A stretch of DNA of 64,000 nucleotides from Variovorax sp. J2L1-78 (GTDB lineage Bacteria > Pseudomonadota > Gammaproteobacteria > Burkholderiales > Burkholderiaceae_C): the NCBI RefSeq assembly GCF_030317205.1, contig NZ_JASZYB010000001.1:1488001-1552000 (forward strand), given 5' to 3'. Positions 36,055 through 45,013 of this stretch are shown one piece after another; position 1 is the stretch's first letter, and each line of letters begins with the position of its first letter. The notes under the pieces are model-generated. The model did no database searches. It was not told the DNA's origin and was given only the letters and a program-made list of their open reading frames with translations. The position numbers and the translations under genes are program-made.

Positions 36055-36756
36055 ATGGCTTCCGAGTACGTTTTCCCTGCGCCGGCTGTGGTCAGCCTCC
36101 CCGTCGTCGGCCAACCAGCCCGCTTCCCGGTGCACCGCATCTACTGCGTGGGCCGCAACTACGAAGATCACGCGAAGGAAATGGGCTTTACCGGCCGCGA
36201 GCCGCCCTTCTTCTTCATGAAGCCTGCCGATGCGGTGGTGGTGGTCGATGCCGGCCAGACCGGCTCCATGGCCTACCCCACGCTCACGAAGAACCTGCAC
36301 CACGAGATCGAACTCGTCGTGGCGATCGGCACCGGCGGCAAGAACATCAAGGCGGCCGATGCGCACAAGCACATCTTCGGCTACGCCGTGGGCCTGGACA
36401 TGACCCGCCGCGACCTGCAGAACGAGATGAAGAAGCAGGGCCGCCCCTGGGACATCGGCAAGAGCTTCGAGCAGAGCGCGCCCATCGGCCCGATCGTGCC
36501 CGTGGCCGCCGCCGGCGACGCAACCAATGCCGAGATCGCCCTGCAGGTGAACGGCGAAGACCGCCAGCGCAGCACCGTCAGCAAGCTGATCTGGAACATC
36601 GGCGAAACCATCGAGCACCTGTCGGCCGCCTGGGAACTGCAACCCGGCGACCTGATCATGACCGGCACGCCCGAAGGCGTCGGCGCGGTGGTGGCCGGGG
36701 ACACGCTGGTCGGCACCATCGCCGGCCTGCCGACGCTGACTGTCAAGATCGCCTGA
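36055..36756 (+). CDS. Fumarylacetoacetate hydrolase family protein
   Basis: A 233-residue FAH-fold enzyme. The metal-binding region includes [12 protein letters not shown] near residue 31, an FMKP block near 55, HHEIELVV near 82-89 with acidic ligands, and [13 protein letters not shown] near 200-212. It is the short form seen in acylpyruvases and fumarylpyruvate hydrolases rather than the roughly 420-residue fumarylacetoacetase. With maiA divergent upstream, hydrolysis of fumarylpyruvate (gentisate route) or a related acylpyruvate is reasonable. It is followed after 3 bases by the NUDIX gene. Confidence 0.93.
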   Translation: MASEYVFPAPAVVSLPVVGQPARFPVHRIYCVGRNYEDHAKEMGFTGREPPFFFMKPADAVVVVDAGQTGSMAYPTLTKNLHHEIELVVAIGTGGKNIKAADAHKHIFGYAVGLDMTRRDLQNEMKKQGRPWDIGKSFEQSAPIGPIVPVAAAGDATNAEIALQVNGEDRQRSTVSKLIWNIGETIEHLSAAWELQPGDLIMTGTPEGVGAVVAGDTLVGTIAGLPTLTVKIA

Positions 36757-36759
36757 TCG

Positions 36760-37314
36760 ATGTCGGTCGTCCACCTGCCCATCAAGCATTGCAAGAACTG
36801 CGGTACCGCGGTGGTCTACCGCGTGCCGGACGACGGCGACACGCGCGAGCGGGCGGTGTGCCCGGCCTGCCACACGATCCACTACGAGAACCCGACCAAC
36901 GTGGTGGGCACCATCCCCGTGCTGGGCGACCGGGTGCTGCTGTGCAAGCGGAACATCGAGCCGCGCTGGGGCAAGTGGACGCTGCCGGCCGGCTTCATGG
37001 AGCTGAACGAGAGCACATCGCAAGGCGCGGCGCGCGAGACCGACGAAGAGGCCGGTGCCCATTTCGAGATGGAAGGCCTGTTCTCGGTGATGAGCGTGGT
37101 GCGCGTGGGCCAGGTCCACATGTTCTACCGCGCGCGCCTGCTCGACGACGTGTTCGACCCCGGCCACGAGACCATCGAGGCGAAGCTCTTCACCGAGGAA
37201 GAGATTCCCTGGGACGAGATCGCCTTCCGCACGGTGCGCGAGACCCTGCGCTTCTACTTCGAGGACCGCCAGCGCGGCAACTTCGACCGCGTCCACACGC
37301 TCGACATCGTCTGA
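36760..37314 (+). CDS. NUDIX hydrolase with N-terminal zinc ribbon
   Basis: A 184-residue protein. Cys11, Cys14, Cys34 and Cys37 form a zinc ribbon, and a NUDIX domain follows with the box [23 protein letters not shown] near residues 82-104, matching the Gx5Ex7REUxEExGU pattern apart from Thr at the first U. The arrangement is like bacterial NudC-like or ADP-ribose pyrophosphatase proteins. It should hydrolyse a nucleoside diphosphate-linked compound; the substrate is unknown. It sits tightly behind the FAH-family gene. Confidence 0.92.
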   Translation: MSVVHLPIKHCKNCGTAVVYRVPDDGDTRERAVCPACHTIHYENPTNVVGTIPVLGDRVLLCKRNIEPRWGKWTLPAGFMELNESTSQGAARETDEEAGAHFEMEGLFSVMSVVRVGQVHMFYRARLLDDVFDPGHETIEAKLFTEEEIPWDEIAFRTVRETLRFYFEDRQRGNFDRVHTLDIV

Positions 37315-37324
37315 AAGCCACGGC

Positions 37325-37795
37325 ATGAAGCAACGTCTGGCCCTCCTCCTTCTCGGCGCCATGGCCGCCTGCGCGGCCGCGGCCGAACAGGTGGGCGAAG
37401 TCGACACCGTCTTCAAGCTGATCGGCCCCGACCACAAGATCGTCGTCGAGGCCTACGACGACCCCAAGGTCAACGGCGTGACCTGCTACGTCTCGCGCGC
37501 CAAGACCGGCGGCGTGTCGGGTGCGCTGGGCCTGGCCGAAGACAAGGCCGAGGCCTCGATCGCCTGCCGCCAGGTCGGCCCGCTGAGCTTCACCGAGCCG
37601 CTCAAGAAGCGCGACGAGATCTTCAGCGAACGCCAGTCGATCATGTTCAAGCGCCTGCGCGTGGTGCGCATGGTCGACGCCAAGCGCAACACGCTGATCT
37701 ACCTGAGCTATTCCGACCGGCTGATCGAAGGCTCGCCACAGAACAGCGTGACGGCCGTGCCGGTCGACCGCGCCACCGTCATCCCCGTCAAGTGA
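37325..37795 (+). CDS. creA: CreA family protein, exported
   Basis: A 156-residue protein with a signal peptide ([22 protein letters not shown]). CreA family blocks follow: [24 protein letters not shown] and [10 protein letters not shown] near residues 25-64, and [11 protein letters not shown] later. The family is periplasmic and of unknown function; in E. coli the gene sits in the cre locus. It lies 10 bases behind the NUDIX gene, in the same direction, and is probably co-transcribed. Confidence 0.9.
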   Translation: MKQRLALLLLGAMAACAAAAEQVGEVDTVFKLIGPDHKIVVEAYDDPKVNGVTCYVSRAKTGGVSGALGLAEDKAEASIACRQVGPLSFTEPLKKRDEIFSERQSIMFKRLRVVRMVDAKRNTLIYLSYSDRLIEGSPQNSVTAVPVDRATVIPVK

Positions 37796-37814
37796 CGAAA
37801 GCGATCCGCCACGG

Positions 37815-39608
37815 ATGAACGAAACGCCCGACGCACCGGGAGGTGCGGTCCGCGAGCTCTATGCAGCGCTCTGGCGCTTCGCCGAAGGCGCGCGCGGCCA
37901 GTTGCTGGGCGCAACCGCGCTGCTCACGGCGTCGCAGCTGGTCAAGCTCACGCTGCCCTACCTGGCCGGCCAGGCGATCAATGCGCTGCAGCGCGGCAAC
38001 CTGCCCGGCGCGGGCGGCTGGATCGCCACGCTGACCGGCGTCTACCTGCTGTCGTGGATGCTGCACGGCCCCGGGCGCATCCTGGAGCGCAACGTCGGCG
38101 TGCGGGTGCGCGAATCGCTGGCCGACCAGCTCTACACGCGCCTGGCCGCCGCGCCGCTGGCGTGGCACGACGGCCACCATTCCGGTGAACTGCAGCACCG
38201 GGTGCACCAGGCCAGCCGCGCCCTGTCGGATTTCGCGCAGAACCAGTTCATCTGGCTGAACAACGCGGTGAGCATCGTGGGGCCGCTGGTGGCGCTCACC
38301 CTGCTCTCGCGCGCCAGCGGCGCGACCGCGCTGGTGGGCTACCTGCTGATCGGCCTGATCATCCTGCGCATCGACAAGGCGCTCATGCGCCTGGCGCGAG
38401 CCGAGAACGACGCCGACCGCCGCTACGTCGCGGCGCTGCTCGACTTCATCGGCAATGCATCGACCGTGATCGGCCTGCGGCTGCAGGGCGCCTCGCGGCT
38501 GCTGCTGCGCGCGCGCATGGCCGCCATCTCGGTGCCGCTCAAGCGCACCGTGGTGCTCAACGAAGGCAAGTGGTTCGTGGTCGACATGCTCGGCCTGCTG
38601 CTGACCTGGGGCCTGGTCGTCATCTACGTGTGGCAGTCGCGCACGCCAGGGCAGGCGGTGCTGCTGGGCTCGGTCTTCATGATCTACCAGTACGCGCAGC
38701 AAGCCGCGGGCGTGGTGTCGTCGATGGCGGCCAACTTCCAGTTCTTCGCGCGCATGCACACCGACTACGGCAGCGCGGCGCCGATCTGGGCCGCCCCCAC
38801 CGGCCCCGCGCTCACCACGCCGCCGGAAGAAGTGCCGGCGCACGAGCACATCGACGCGGCCACCCGCTGGTCGGAGCTGCAGGTGACGGGCGTGCGCTGG
38901 CAGTACGAGCGGCAGGGTGCGCCGGTCGAGGGCGAGACCGTCCGCAGCGGCCTGCACGACGTGTCGCTCGCGCTGCGGCGCGGCCAGCGTATCGCGCTGG
39001 TCGGACCGAGCGGCGGCGGCAAGAGCACGCTGCTGCGGCTGCTGGCGGGCCTCTACGCGCCGCAGGCCGGACAGCTGCATTTCGACGGGCAGCCCTTCGA
39101 ATGGGGCCGCCTGCGGCAGATCGCCACGCTGATCCCGCAGGAGACCGAGGTCTTCGAGGCCAGCGTGCGCGAGAACCTGAGCTTCGGCCGGCCTGGCAGC
39201 GACGCGCGCATCGAAGCCGCGCTGTACGCCAGCGCCTTCGACGAGGTGCTCAAGGCCAACAACGGGAGCCTGGACTCGCCGTTGTCCGAGCGCGGTTTCA
39301 ACCTCTCGGGCGGCCAGCGCCAGCGGCTGTGCCTCGCGCGCGGCGTGCTCGCGGCCGAGGGCAGCTCGCTGCTGCTGCTGGACGAACCCACCAGCGCGCT
39401 CGATGCCGGCACCGAGGCGCGGGTGCTCGAGCGCATTGCCGCGGCCTTCCCCGAGGCCTGCGTGATCGCCTCCATCCACCGGCTGAGCCTGCTGGACCGC
39501 TTCGACACCGTGCTGTTGATGGAAGCCGGCCGCGTGCTCGACATCGGCCCGCGCAACGCGGTGCTGGCACGCCAGCCGCTGCTGCAGCGCATGGTCCAGC
39601 CCCAATGA
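37815..39608 (+). CDS. ABC exporter, fused membrane and ATPase domains
   Basis: A 597-residue half-transporter. Residues about 20-320 form a six-helix exporter membrane domain, and residues about 350-590 the ATPase with Walker A GPSGGGKST near 399, signature LSGGQRQ near 496 and Walker B LLLLDEPTSALD near 520. It would act as a homodimer exporting a lipid, peptide or other hydrophobic compound; the substrate is not evident. It starts 19 bases after creA, and the NlpD-like lipoprotein follows after 37 bases. Confidence 0.93.
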   Translation: MNETPDAPGGAVRELYAALWRFAEGARGQLLGATALLTASQLVKLTLPYLAGQAINALQRGNLPGAGGWIATLTGVYLLSWMLHGPGRILERNVGVRVRESLADQLYTRLAAAPLAWHDGHHSGELQHRVHQASRALSDFAQNQFIWLNNAVSIVGPLVALTLLSRASGATALVGYLLIGLIILRIDKALMRLARAENDADRRYVAALLDFIGNASTVIGLRLQGASRLLLRARMAAISVPLKRTVVLNEGKWFVVDMLGLLLTWGLVVIYVWQSRTPGQAVLLGSVFMIYQYAQQAAGVVSSMAANFQFFARMHTDYGSAAPIWAAPTGPALTTPPEEVPAHEHIDAATRWSELQVTGVRWQYERQGAPVEGETVRSGLHDVSLALRRGQRIALVGPSGGGKSTLLRLLAGLYAPQAGQLHFDGQPFEWGRLRQIATLIPQETEVFEASVRENLSFGRPGSDARIEAALYASAFDEVLKANNGSLDSPLSERGFNLSGGQRQRLCLARGVLAAEGSSLLLLDEPTSALDAGTEARVLERIAAAFPEACVIASIHRLSLLDRFDTVLLMEAGRVLDIGPRNAVLARQPLLQRMVQPQ

Positions 39609-39645
39609 CGGGAACCTCGCCCGTCGAACCCATTCCAAACCGCGC

Positions 39646-40152
39646 ATGCCACCACTGACACACCCCCTGTCCCTGACCTTTCGCATCGGCCTGGCGGCCG
39701 CCGCCACCGCAGCCCTGGTGGCCTGCGGCACGACCGGCCCGACCAAGGGCAGCGGCAACCCCGGCGCCGCGGCGCAGGCCAAGCCGCAGTTCATCCGGCC
39801 GGCCAGCGGCACGACGCTGGCGCGCTTCAACGGCAAGTCCAACAAGGGCATCGACATCGCCGGCAGCGCCGGCGACCCGGTGCTGGCCGCGGCCGACGGC
39901 CGCGTGGTCTATGCCGGCGGCCAGCTGCGCGGCTACGGCAACATGCTCATCGTCAAGCACAACGAGACCTTCATCACCGCCTATGCGCACAACCAGGCGC
40001 TGCTGGTGAAGGAGAACGAGATCGTCCGCCAGGGCCAGAAGATCGCCGAGATGGGCAAGAGCGAAGCCGACCGCGTGAAGCTGCACTTCGAGATCCGCAA
40101 GGACGGCACCGCGGTCGACCCCGAGCCTTACCTGAGCGGAAGGCTGCGCTGA
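39646..40152 (+). CDS. NlpD/EnvC-like lipoprotein with degenerate LytM (M23) domain, no LysM
   Basis: A 168-residue lipoprotein. The signal peptide ends in the lipobox LVAC (Cys near residue 26), and the LytM domain spans about 50-165. The first zinc ligand is lost: the sequence reads NKGIDIAGSAGDP instead of an H-x3-D motif, while LHFEIR remains. NlpD and EnvC have the same loss and activate cell-wall amidases rather than cutting peptidoglycan. The LysM domain normally found in NlpD is absent, so this is a short NlpD-like factor. rpoS is not downstream. Confidence 0.88.
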   Translation: MPPLTHPLSLTFRIGLAAAATAALVACGTTGPTKGSGNPGAAAQAKPQFIRPASGTTLARFNGKSNKGIDIAGSAGDPVLAAADGRVVYAGGQLRGYGNMLIVKHNETFITAYAHNQALLVKENEIVRQGQKIAEMGKSEADRVKLHFEIRKDGTAVDPEPYLSGRLR

Positions 40153-40174
40153 GGCACAGGCCCGCCGCGCCGCA

Positions 40175-41077
40175 TCAGGCAGAGGTGTCGAGCGTGCTGC
40201 CCCGGGTCTGCGATGCCGACTCGCTGGCCATCTGCGCATAGGCGCGCTGCACCAGTTCGACCAGCTGGGTGCCGCCGAGCGTGCCTTGTGTTGACACGTC
40301 CGTGGAGTCGACCTGGGCGCTCAATGCCTGGACGAAGGCATCCGACTCCGTGCTGCTGACCTGGCTGTCGCCGTCGGTGTCGATCGCCTGGAGCAGCGCC
40401 TGCACCGCATCGGTCGACACGTCGCCGGCCATCCGCTCGGCCAGCGACACCACCCCGTCTTCGTTGGTGTCGAGCGGGTCGTAGGTCGTGACACCCGCAA
40501 CGCCACCGCCTCCCCCGCCGCCACCCGCACCGCCGGCCGGCGGCGGACCACCGGCGGGCGGGGCGCCGTCGGGGCCCGACGGACGGCCCGCCTCGAACTC
40601 GGTCTGGCTCAGGCTGCCGTCGCCATCGCTGTCGAGCTTGGCGAACAGTTCGTCGCTGGCGGCCGTGTCCTCGGTGGACGACGTGCCTTCCGCCCCCTCG
40701 CCCGTCATCTTGGCCAGGAGGATCTGCATCTCCACCTTGCTGACCAGGCTGTCGCCGTCGGCGTCGGCCTTCGCGAACAGGTCCTTGCCCTTGTCGCCGC
40801 CGGGCTTGGGCATCACGTCCTTCATGCCCTCGGCCAACTCCTCGCCGGACAGGCTGCCGTCGCCGTCGGCGTCCATCTTGCCGAACAGCTCGGCCGTGTC
40901 GCCGGTCGCGGCGACACCGGTCTTTTCGGCGATGTCGTCGAGGACACCCTGGAGTTCGGTCTTGTCGACACCGCCGCTCTTGTCCGTGTCGGCCTTGGCA
41001 AGCATCTTCGCCGGCATCTGACTTCGCATATCGAACCAGCTGTTGCTGGCGCTACTGACCCCGCTGATGGCGCTCAT
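40175..41077 (-). CDS. Multi-EF-hand calcium-binding protein
   Basis: A 300-residue acidic protein starting at ATG 41077 (MSAISGVSS). It has six EF-hand-type loops: DTDKSGGVDKTE, DADGDGSLSGEE, DADGDSLVSKVE, DSDGDGSLSQTE, DTNEDGVVSLAE and DTDGDSQVSSTE. A Gly/Pro-rich linker with eight consecutive Gly lies near residue 195, between loops four and five. There is no obvious N-terminal signal peptide. Similar proteins in plant-associated proteobacteria have been called XopAW-like type III effectors, but nothing here proves secretion. The gene is divergent from a two-component system. ATG has AAGGGG about 8 bases upstream. Confidence 0.88.
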   Translation of the reverse strand: MSAISGVSSASNSWFDMRSQMPAKMLAKADTDKSGGVDKTELQGVLDDIAEKTGVAATGDTAELFGKMDADGDGSLSGEELAEGMKDVMPKPGGDKGKDLFAKADADGDSLVSKVEMQILLAKMTGEGAEGTSSTEDTAASDELFAKLDSDGDGSLSQTEFEAGRPSGPDGAPPAGGPPPAGGAGGGGGGGGVAGVTTYDPLDTNEDGVVSLAERMAGDVSTDAVQALLQAIDTDGDSQVSSTESDAFVQALSAQVDSTDVSTQGTLGGTQLVELVQRAYAQMASESASQTRGSTLDTSA

Positions 41078-41292
41078 GGTCGTTACCCCTTCTAGTTCAT
41101 GGTTGAGTGAAAGCCACGCCCATCGACGACGAGCAGCGGCACCGGCCATTCTTCAGAGCGCTTGTCAGCTGCGTTTGTCGGTTGTGTACCAAGGCTGATA
41201 CGAAAGGCCGATTCAGCGCCCGAACAAGCGGCGATTCCCCCGCCTGCTCGGGCTTTGGCCCTGCGCGGGCGCCACCTAGACTGTCCGGACCC
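41078..41292. other. Divergent intergenic region between EF-hand gene and two-component system
   Basis: These 215 bases separate two divergent starts. A weak plus-strand promoter candidate is TTGTCA (41162-41167), 17 bases, TGTACC (41185-41190). No clear palindrome or hairpin was seen. An open frame from 41107 runs into the response-regulator gene, but its residues before 41293 do not resemble a receiver domain. Confidence 0.4.
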
Positions 41293-42045
41293 ATGCATCC
41301 CCCCGGCCCCTCCGTACCGCAGATCCTGATCGTCGACGACGACGAAGGCATCACCGAACTGCTGCGGGACTACCTGGCGCGCTTCGGCTTCCAGGTGCAC
41401 GTGGCGTGCGACGGCGCGGCCATGCACCGGCAGCTGGCCGACCATGCCATCGACCTCCTGGTGCTCGACCTGATGCTGCCGGGCACCGACGGTCTGCAGC
41501 TGGCCCGCGAGGTGCGCCGGTCCACGGCGATGCCGATCATCATGCTGACGGCGCGCTCCCATCCGTACGACCGCGTGCTGGGTCTGGAATCGGGCGCCGA
41601 CGACTACATGGGCAAGCCCTTCGAGCCGCGCGAACTGGTGGCCCGCATCCAGACCGTGCTGCGCCGCGCGAAGGGCGCGCAAGCGGCCAGCGCGCCGCTG
41701 CACAGCAACGTGGTCCGCTTCGACGGCTGGGAACTGCACCGCGACGACCGCTGCCTCATCTCGCCGGCGGGCCTGATGGTGGCCCTGTCCAACGCCGAGT
41801 TCCGGCTGCTCTTCACCTTCCTGCAGATGCCGCGCCGTCTCTTCAGCCGCGACCAGCTGATGGAACAGGCGCGCGGCCGCGCGATGGAGTCCTTCGACCG
41901 CAGCATCGACCTGCTGGTGTCGCGGCTGCGCCAGAAGCTGGCCGACGACCCGCGCGAGCCGAAGATGATCAAGACGGTGCGCGGCGCCGGCTACCTGTTC
42001 AACGTGCGATCGGTGCAGGGCCAGCCCGCCTGGCAGCACGGATGA
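41293..42045 (+). CDS. OmpR-family response regulator
   Basis: A 250-residue two-domain regulator. The receiver domain (about residues 9-125) has the acidic pair in VDDDE, phosphorylated Asp59 in LLVLDLMLPG, and the conserved Lys in GKPFEPREL near 110. The C-terminal winged helix ends RTVRGAGYLFNV-like. ATG 41293 starts just before the first receiver strand; a longer frame exists but its extension is not domain-like. It overlaps the sensor kinase gene by ATGA, making a classic two-component pair. The stimulus is unknown. Confidence 0.95.
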   Translation: MHPPGPSVPQILIVDDDEGITELLRDYLARFGFQVHVACDGAAMHRQLADHAIDLLVLDLMLPGTDGLQLAREVRRSTAMPIIMLTARSHPYDRVLGLESGADDYMGKPFEPRELVARIQTVLRRAKGAQAASAPLHSNVVRFDGWELHRDDRCLISPAGLMVALSNAEFRLLFTFLQMPRRLFSRDQLMEQARGRAMESFDRSIDLLVSRLRQKLADDPREPKMIKTVRGAGYLFNVRSVQGQPAWQHG

Positions 42046-43070
42046 CGCGCGCCTGGGCCCGACTCGTGCCGAGCACCCTGTTCGGCCGGCTCGCATTGCT
42101 GCTGTTCGTCGCCGTGCTCGCCAGCCATGTGCTGGCGCTCACGCTCATGTTCGAGCTGCGGCCGCCGCTGCCGCCCGGCACCGTGCCCCGGAGGCCACCG
42201 CCGGGCCTGCACCCCGGCCTGCTGCTCGACATCGGCGTGCGGCTCGGCGCATTGATGCTGGCCGCCTGGATCGGCGCGCGCTGGCTCTCGCAGCCCATCC
42301 GCCAGCTTGCCGCCGCCGCGCGCGACATCGGGCTCGACATCCGCAGGCCGCCCATGGCCGAGCAAGGCACCGAGGAATGCCGCGCCGCCACCCGTGTCTT
42401 CAACCAGATGCAGGCGCAGATCTGCCGCCAGCTCGACGAGCGCGACCGCTTCGTCGCAGCCGTGTCGCATGACCTGCGCACCCCGCTGACGCGCCTGGCG
42501 CTGCGCGCCGAAGGTCTCGGCGACCCGGTCGCGCGCCGCGAGTTCAGTCGCGACATCGTCGAGATGAACGAGATGATCACGGCCACACTGGACTACCTGC
42601 GCGGTGCGGCCGAACCCGAGGCCTTTGTGCTGCTGGACGTCGCCTCGCTGCTGGGCAGCCTGGCCGACGACCGGCAGGCCTGCGGACAGGATGTCGGCCT
42701 GACGATGGGCCCGGTGCGCCCGCTCCGCGCGCAGACCTCGTCGCTGCGCCGCTGCATCGACAACCTGGTCGACAACGCGCTGCGCTACGGCGGCTCGGCG
42801 CACATCCACCTGATCGACCACGCCGACCGTCTCTGCATCGAGGTGCACGACGAGGGCCCCGGCATTCCGGAGGCCGACCTCGAACGCGTGCTCGAACCCT
42901 TTCACCGGCTCGAGGCCTCGCGCAACCGGCACCACGGCGGCGTCGGCCTGGGCCTGGCGATTGCGCACGACATCGCGCGGCACCACAAGGGACAGCTGAG
43001 CCTGCGCAACGCCGAGCCGACTGGGCTCATCGCCGCGCTGACGCTGCCGCGCCGCAGCCACCCCCACTAG
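42042..43070 (+). CDS. Membrane sensor histidine kinase
   Basis: A 342-residue kinase with two transmembrane helices (about residues 14-37 and 60-80) around a short Pro-rich periplasmic loop, then HAMP, the phospho-acceptor His143 in VSHDLRTPLTRL, the N box DNLVDNALRYGG and the G boxes DEGPGIP and GGVGLGLAIAHDI. The very small sensor loop suggests it senses the membrane or a partner protein. It is co-translated with the regulator upstream. Its stop (TAG) shares the four-base palindrome CTAG with the recD stop on the other strand. Confidence 0.95.
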   Translation: MTRAWARLVPSTLFGRLALLLFVAVLASHVLALTLMFELRPPLPPGTVPRRPPPGLHPGLLLDIGVRLGALMLAAWIGARWLSQPIRQLAAAARDIGLDIRRPPMAEQGTEECRAATRVFNQMQAQICRQLDERDRFVAAVSHDLRTPLTRLALRAEGLGDPVARREFSRDIVEMNEMITATLDYLRGAAEPEAFVLLDVASLLGSLADDRQACGQDVGLTMGPVRPLRAQTSSLRRCIDNLVDNALRYGGSAHIHLIDHADRLCIEVHDEGPGIPEADLERVLEPFHRLEASRNRHHGGVGLGLAIAHDIARHHKGQLSLRNAEPTGLIAALTLPRRSHPH

Positions 43071-45013
43071 CGCAACAGCGACAGCAGCCCGCTGGCACGC
43101 CGCGTGCGCTGCGCGAGCGCTTCCGCGAAGGCCGGCGCGCGCGGCGTGACCAGCGTGAAGGCGCTGCGCGCGCGCGTGATGCCGGTGTAGACCAGTTCGC
43201 GCGTCAGCACGCGGCCGGCATCGCGCGGCAGCACCAGCACGGTGTGGTCGAACTCGCTGCCCTGCGACTTGTGCACGGTCATCGCGAAGGCGGTCTCGAC
43301 CGAGGCCAGCCGGCTCACGCCGACCGAGCGCGCCGTATTGCCGTCGAGGAAGTAGGCCCGGAGCGGCGCGCCCGGCGTGGCCGGAGGCAAGGTGATGCCG
43401 ATGTCGCCGTTGAAGACGCCCACCGCCGCATCGTTGCGCGTGACCATCACCGGGCGGCCTTCGTACCAGGCGCCGCGCTTGACGAGGGAGCCTTCGGCCA
43501 CCATCGCGCGTTCGATGGCCGCATTCAAGCCTTCGGCACCCCACTCGCCCTGACGCACGGCGCAGAGCAGGCGGAAGCGTTCGAAAGCCTGGAGCACCGT
43601 CAGCACCCAGTCGGCATGGGTCTGCGCATCGCCGGGTGCCGGCCGCACATGCAGCGCTTTCAGATAGCCACCGAAACCGCCTAGCGCACCGTCGCGGCCC
43701 CGCAGTGCGAGCGCGATGACGTCGGCGGGCAACGGGGCATCGAGCCAGGCGAGCGCCGCGCTTTGGTCGCCGTGTAGCAGCCTCACGGCCGATGTCGCGT
43801 TTCCCTGATTCACAGCCACCGCGAGCTGCCCGATCGGCCCGCCGAAGCGGCGGCTCTCGCGCAGCATGACGGTCTGCTGCGCCAGCGGCGGGCCGTCGCC
43901 GGCAAAGGCATCGGGCACGCGCTGGCCGGTGACCGCTTCGAGGTAGGCCAGTGTTTCCGGCCGGTAGCGCCCGGCCTCGGCATCGCGGCACAGGTCGCCC
44001 AGCACGGCACCGGCCTCGACCGAGGCGAGCTGGTCCTTGTCGCCCAGGAAGACCACGCGCGCCGTCGGCGGCAGCGCCTCAAGCAGCGCGGCCATCATCT
44101 CCAGGTGGATCATCGACGCCTCGTCGACGATCAGCACGTCGACCTCCAGCGGATGCGCCGCGTCGAAGCGGAAGCGCCGCGTGTCGGGCCGCGCGCCGAG
44201 CAGCGAATGCAGCGTGCGGGCCGGCTGGATGTGCGAGGCGAGTTCGTCCAGCGGCAGGCGGTCGCCGACCTGTGCGTTCAACGCATCGAGCGCTGCATCG
44301 ATCGACTGCTTGAGCCGCGCCGCCGCCTTGCCGGTGGGCGCGGCCAGCATCACGCGCAGGCGGTCGGGGCTCGCATCCATCGCGAAGAGCAAGGCGAGCA
44401 GGCGCGCGGCCGTGTACGTCTTGCCGGTGCCGGGGCCGCCCGTGATGATCGAGAAGCGGCCGCGCAGCGCGAGGCCGCAGGCGGCCTTCTGCCAGTCGAG
44501 CGTCGATGCGTCGCCCGCTGCGGGGAACAGCAGGTCGAGCTGCCGCCGCACCGCGATCGTGTCGACCGGCAGCGGCGTGGCACCGCGTGCCAGCACCTGC
44601 GTCGCGACGCGCCGTTCGTAGTCCCAGTAGCGGCGCAGGTAGAGGCGGCCTTCGTGCAGCACCAGCGGCGCGCTGCTTGGGGCGTCGCCCGTGCCCACGA
44701 GCGGGCTCGCTTGGAGGGTCTCAGTCCATGCACCGGGGTCGGTGTGCAGCGACGCCATCGCCGCCTGCAGCGCCGTCTGCGCCTCGGCGGGCCAGCCGAG
44801 CAGCGCATCGGGATCCCCCAGCAGTTCGTCGAGCAGCAGGCAGGCGTGGCCGCGGCCTTCCATGTGCGCGACCAGCGCACCAGCCATCAGCAGCTCGGGG
44901 ACGGCGTCGGGCACCAGCTCGTACAGGAAGCCGGCGAAGGCGGCGTCGAGCCGGCGTAGCCAGCCGGACTCGGCCCACTCGCGCAGCGTGGTCAACAACG
45001 ATGCGGGCGTCAT
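43067..45013 (-). CDS. recD: Exodeoxyribonuclease V alpha subunit
   Basis: A 648-residue superfamily 1B helicase. Walker A is GGPGTGKTYT near residue 190, Walker B with VDEASMIH near 290, GDKDQLASVEAGAVLGD near 330, and the C-terminal UvrD-like motif TVHKSQGSEFDH near 580. RecD is the 5'-3' motor of RecBCD, used in double-strand break repair and degradation of foreign linear DNA. ATG 45013 overlaps the recB stop (ATGA). It is convergent with the sensor kinase gene, sharing the last four bases. Confidence 0.96.
   Translation of the reverse strand: MTPASLLTTLREWAESGWLRRLDAAFAGFLYELVPDAVPELLMAGALVAHMEGRGHACLLLDELLGDPDALLGWPAEAQTALQAAMASLHTDPGAWTETLQASPLVGTGDAPSSAPLVLHEGRLYLRRYWDYERRVATQVLARGATPLPVDTIAVRRQLDLLFPAAGDASTLDWQKAACGLALRGRFSIITGGPGTGKTYTAARLLALLFAMDASPDRLRVMLAAPTGKAAARLKQSIDAALDALNAQVGDRLPLDELASHIQPARTLHSLLGARPDTRRFRFDAAHPLEVDVLIVDEASMIHLEMMAALLEALPPTARVVFLGDKDQLASVEAGAVLGDLCRDAEAGRYRPETLAYLEAVTGQRVPDAFAGDGPPLAQQTVMLRESRRFGGPIGQLAVAVNQGNATSAVRLLHGDQSAALAWLDAPLPADVIALALRGRDGALGGFGGYLKALHVRPAPGDAQTHADWVLTVLQAFERFRLLCAVRQGEWGAEGLNAAIERAMVAEGSLVKRGAWYEGRPVMVTRNDAAVGVFNGDIGITLPPATPGAPLRAYFLDGNTARSVGVSRLASVETAFAMTVHKSQGSEFDHTVLVLPRDAGRVLTRELVYTGITRARSAFTLVTPRAPAFAEALAQRTRRASGLLSLLR

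Noticed and set aside
40500..40560. The poly-Gly/Pro stretch in the EF-hand gene as a frameshift or sequencing artefact
   Set aside because: The frame is unbroken on both sides and further EF-hand loops follow in the same frame, so it is a real linker.
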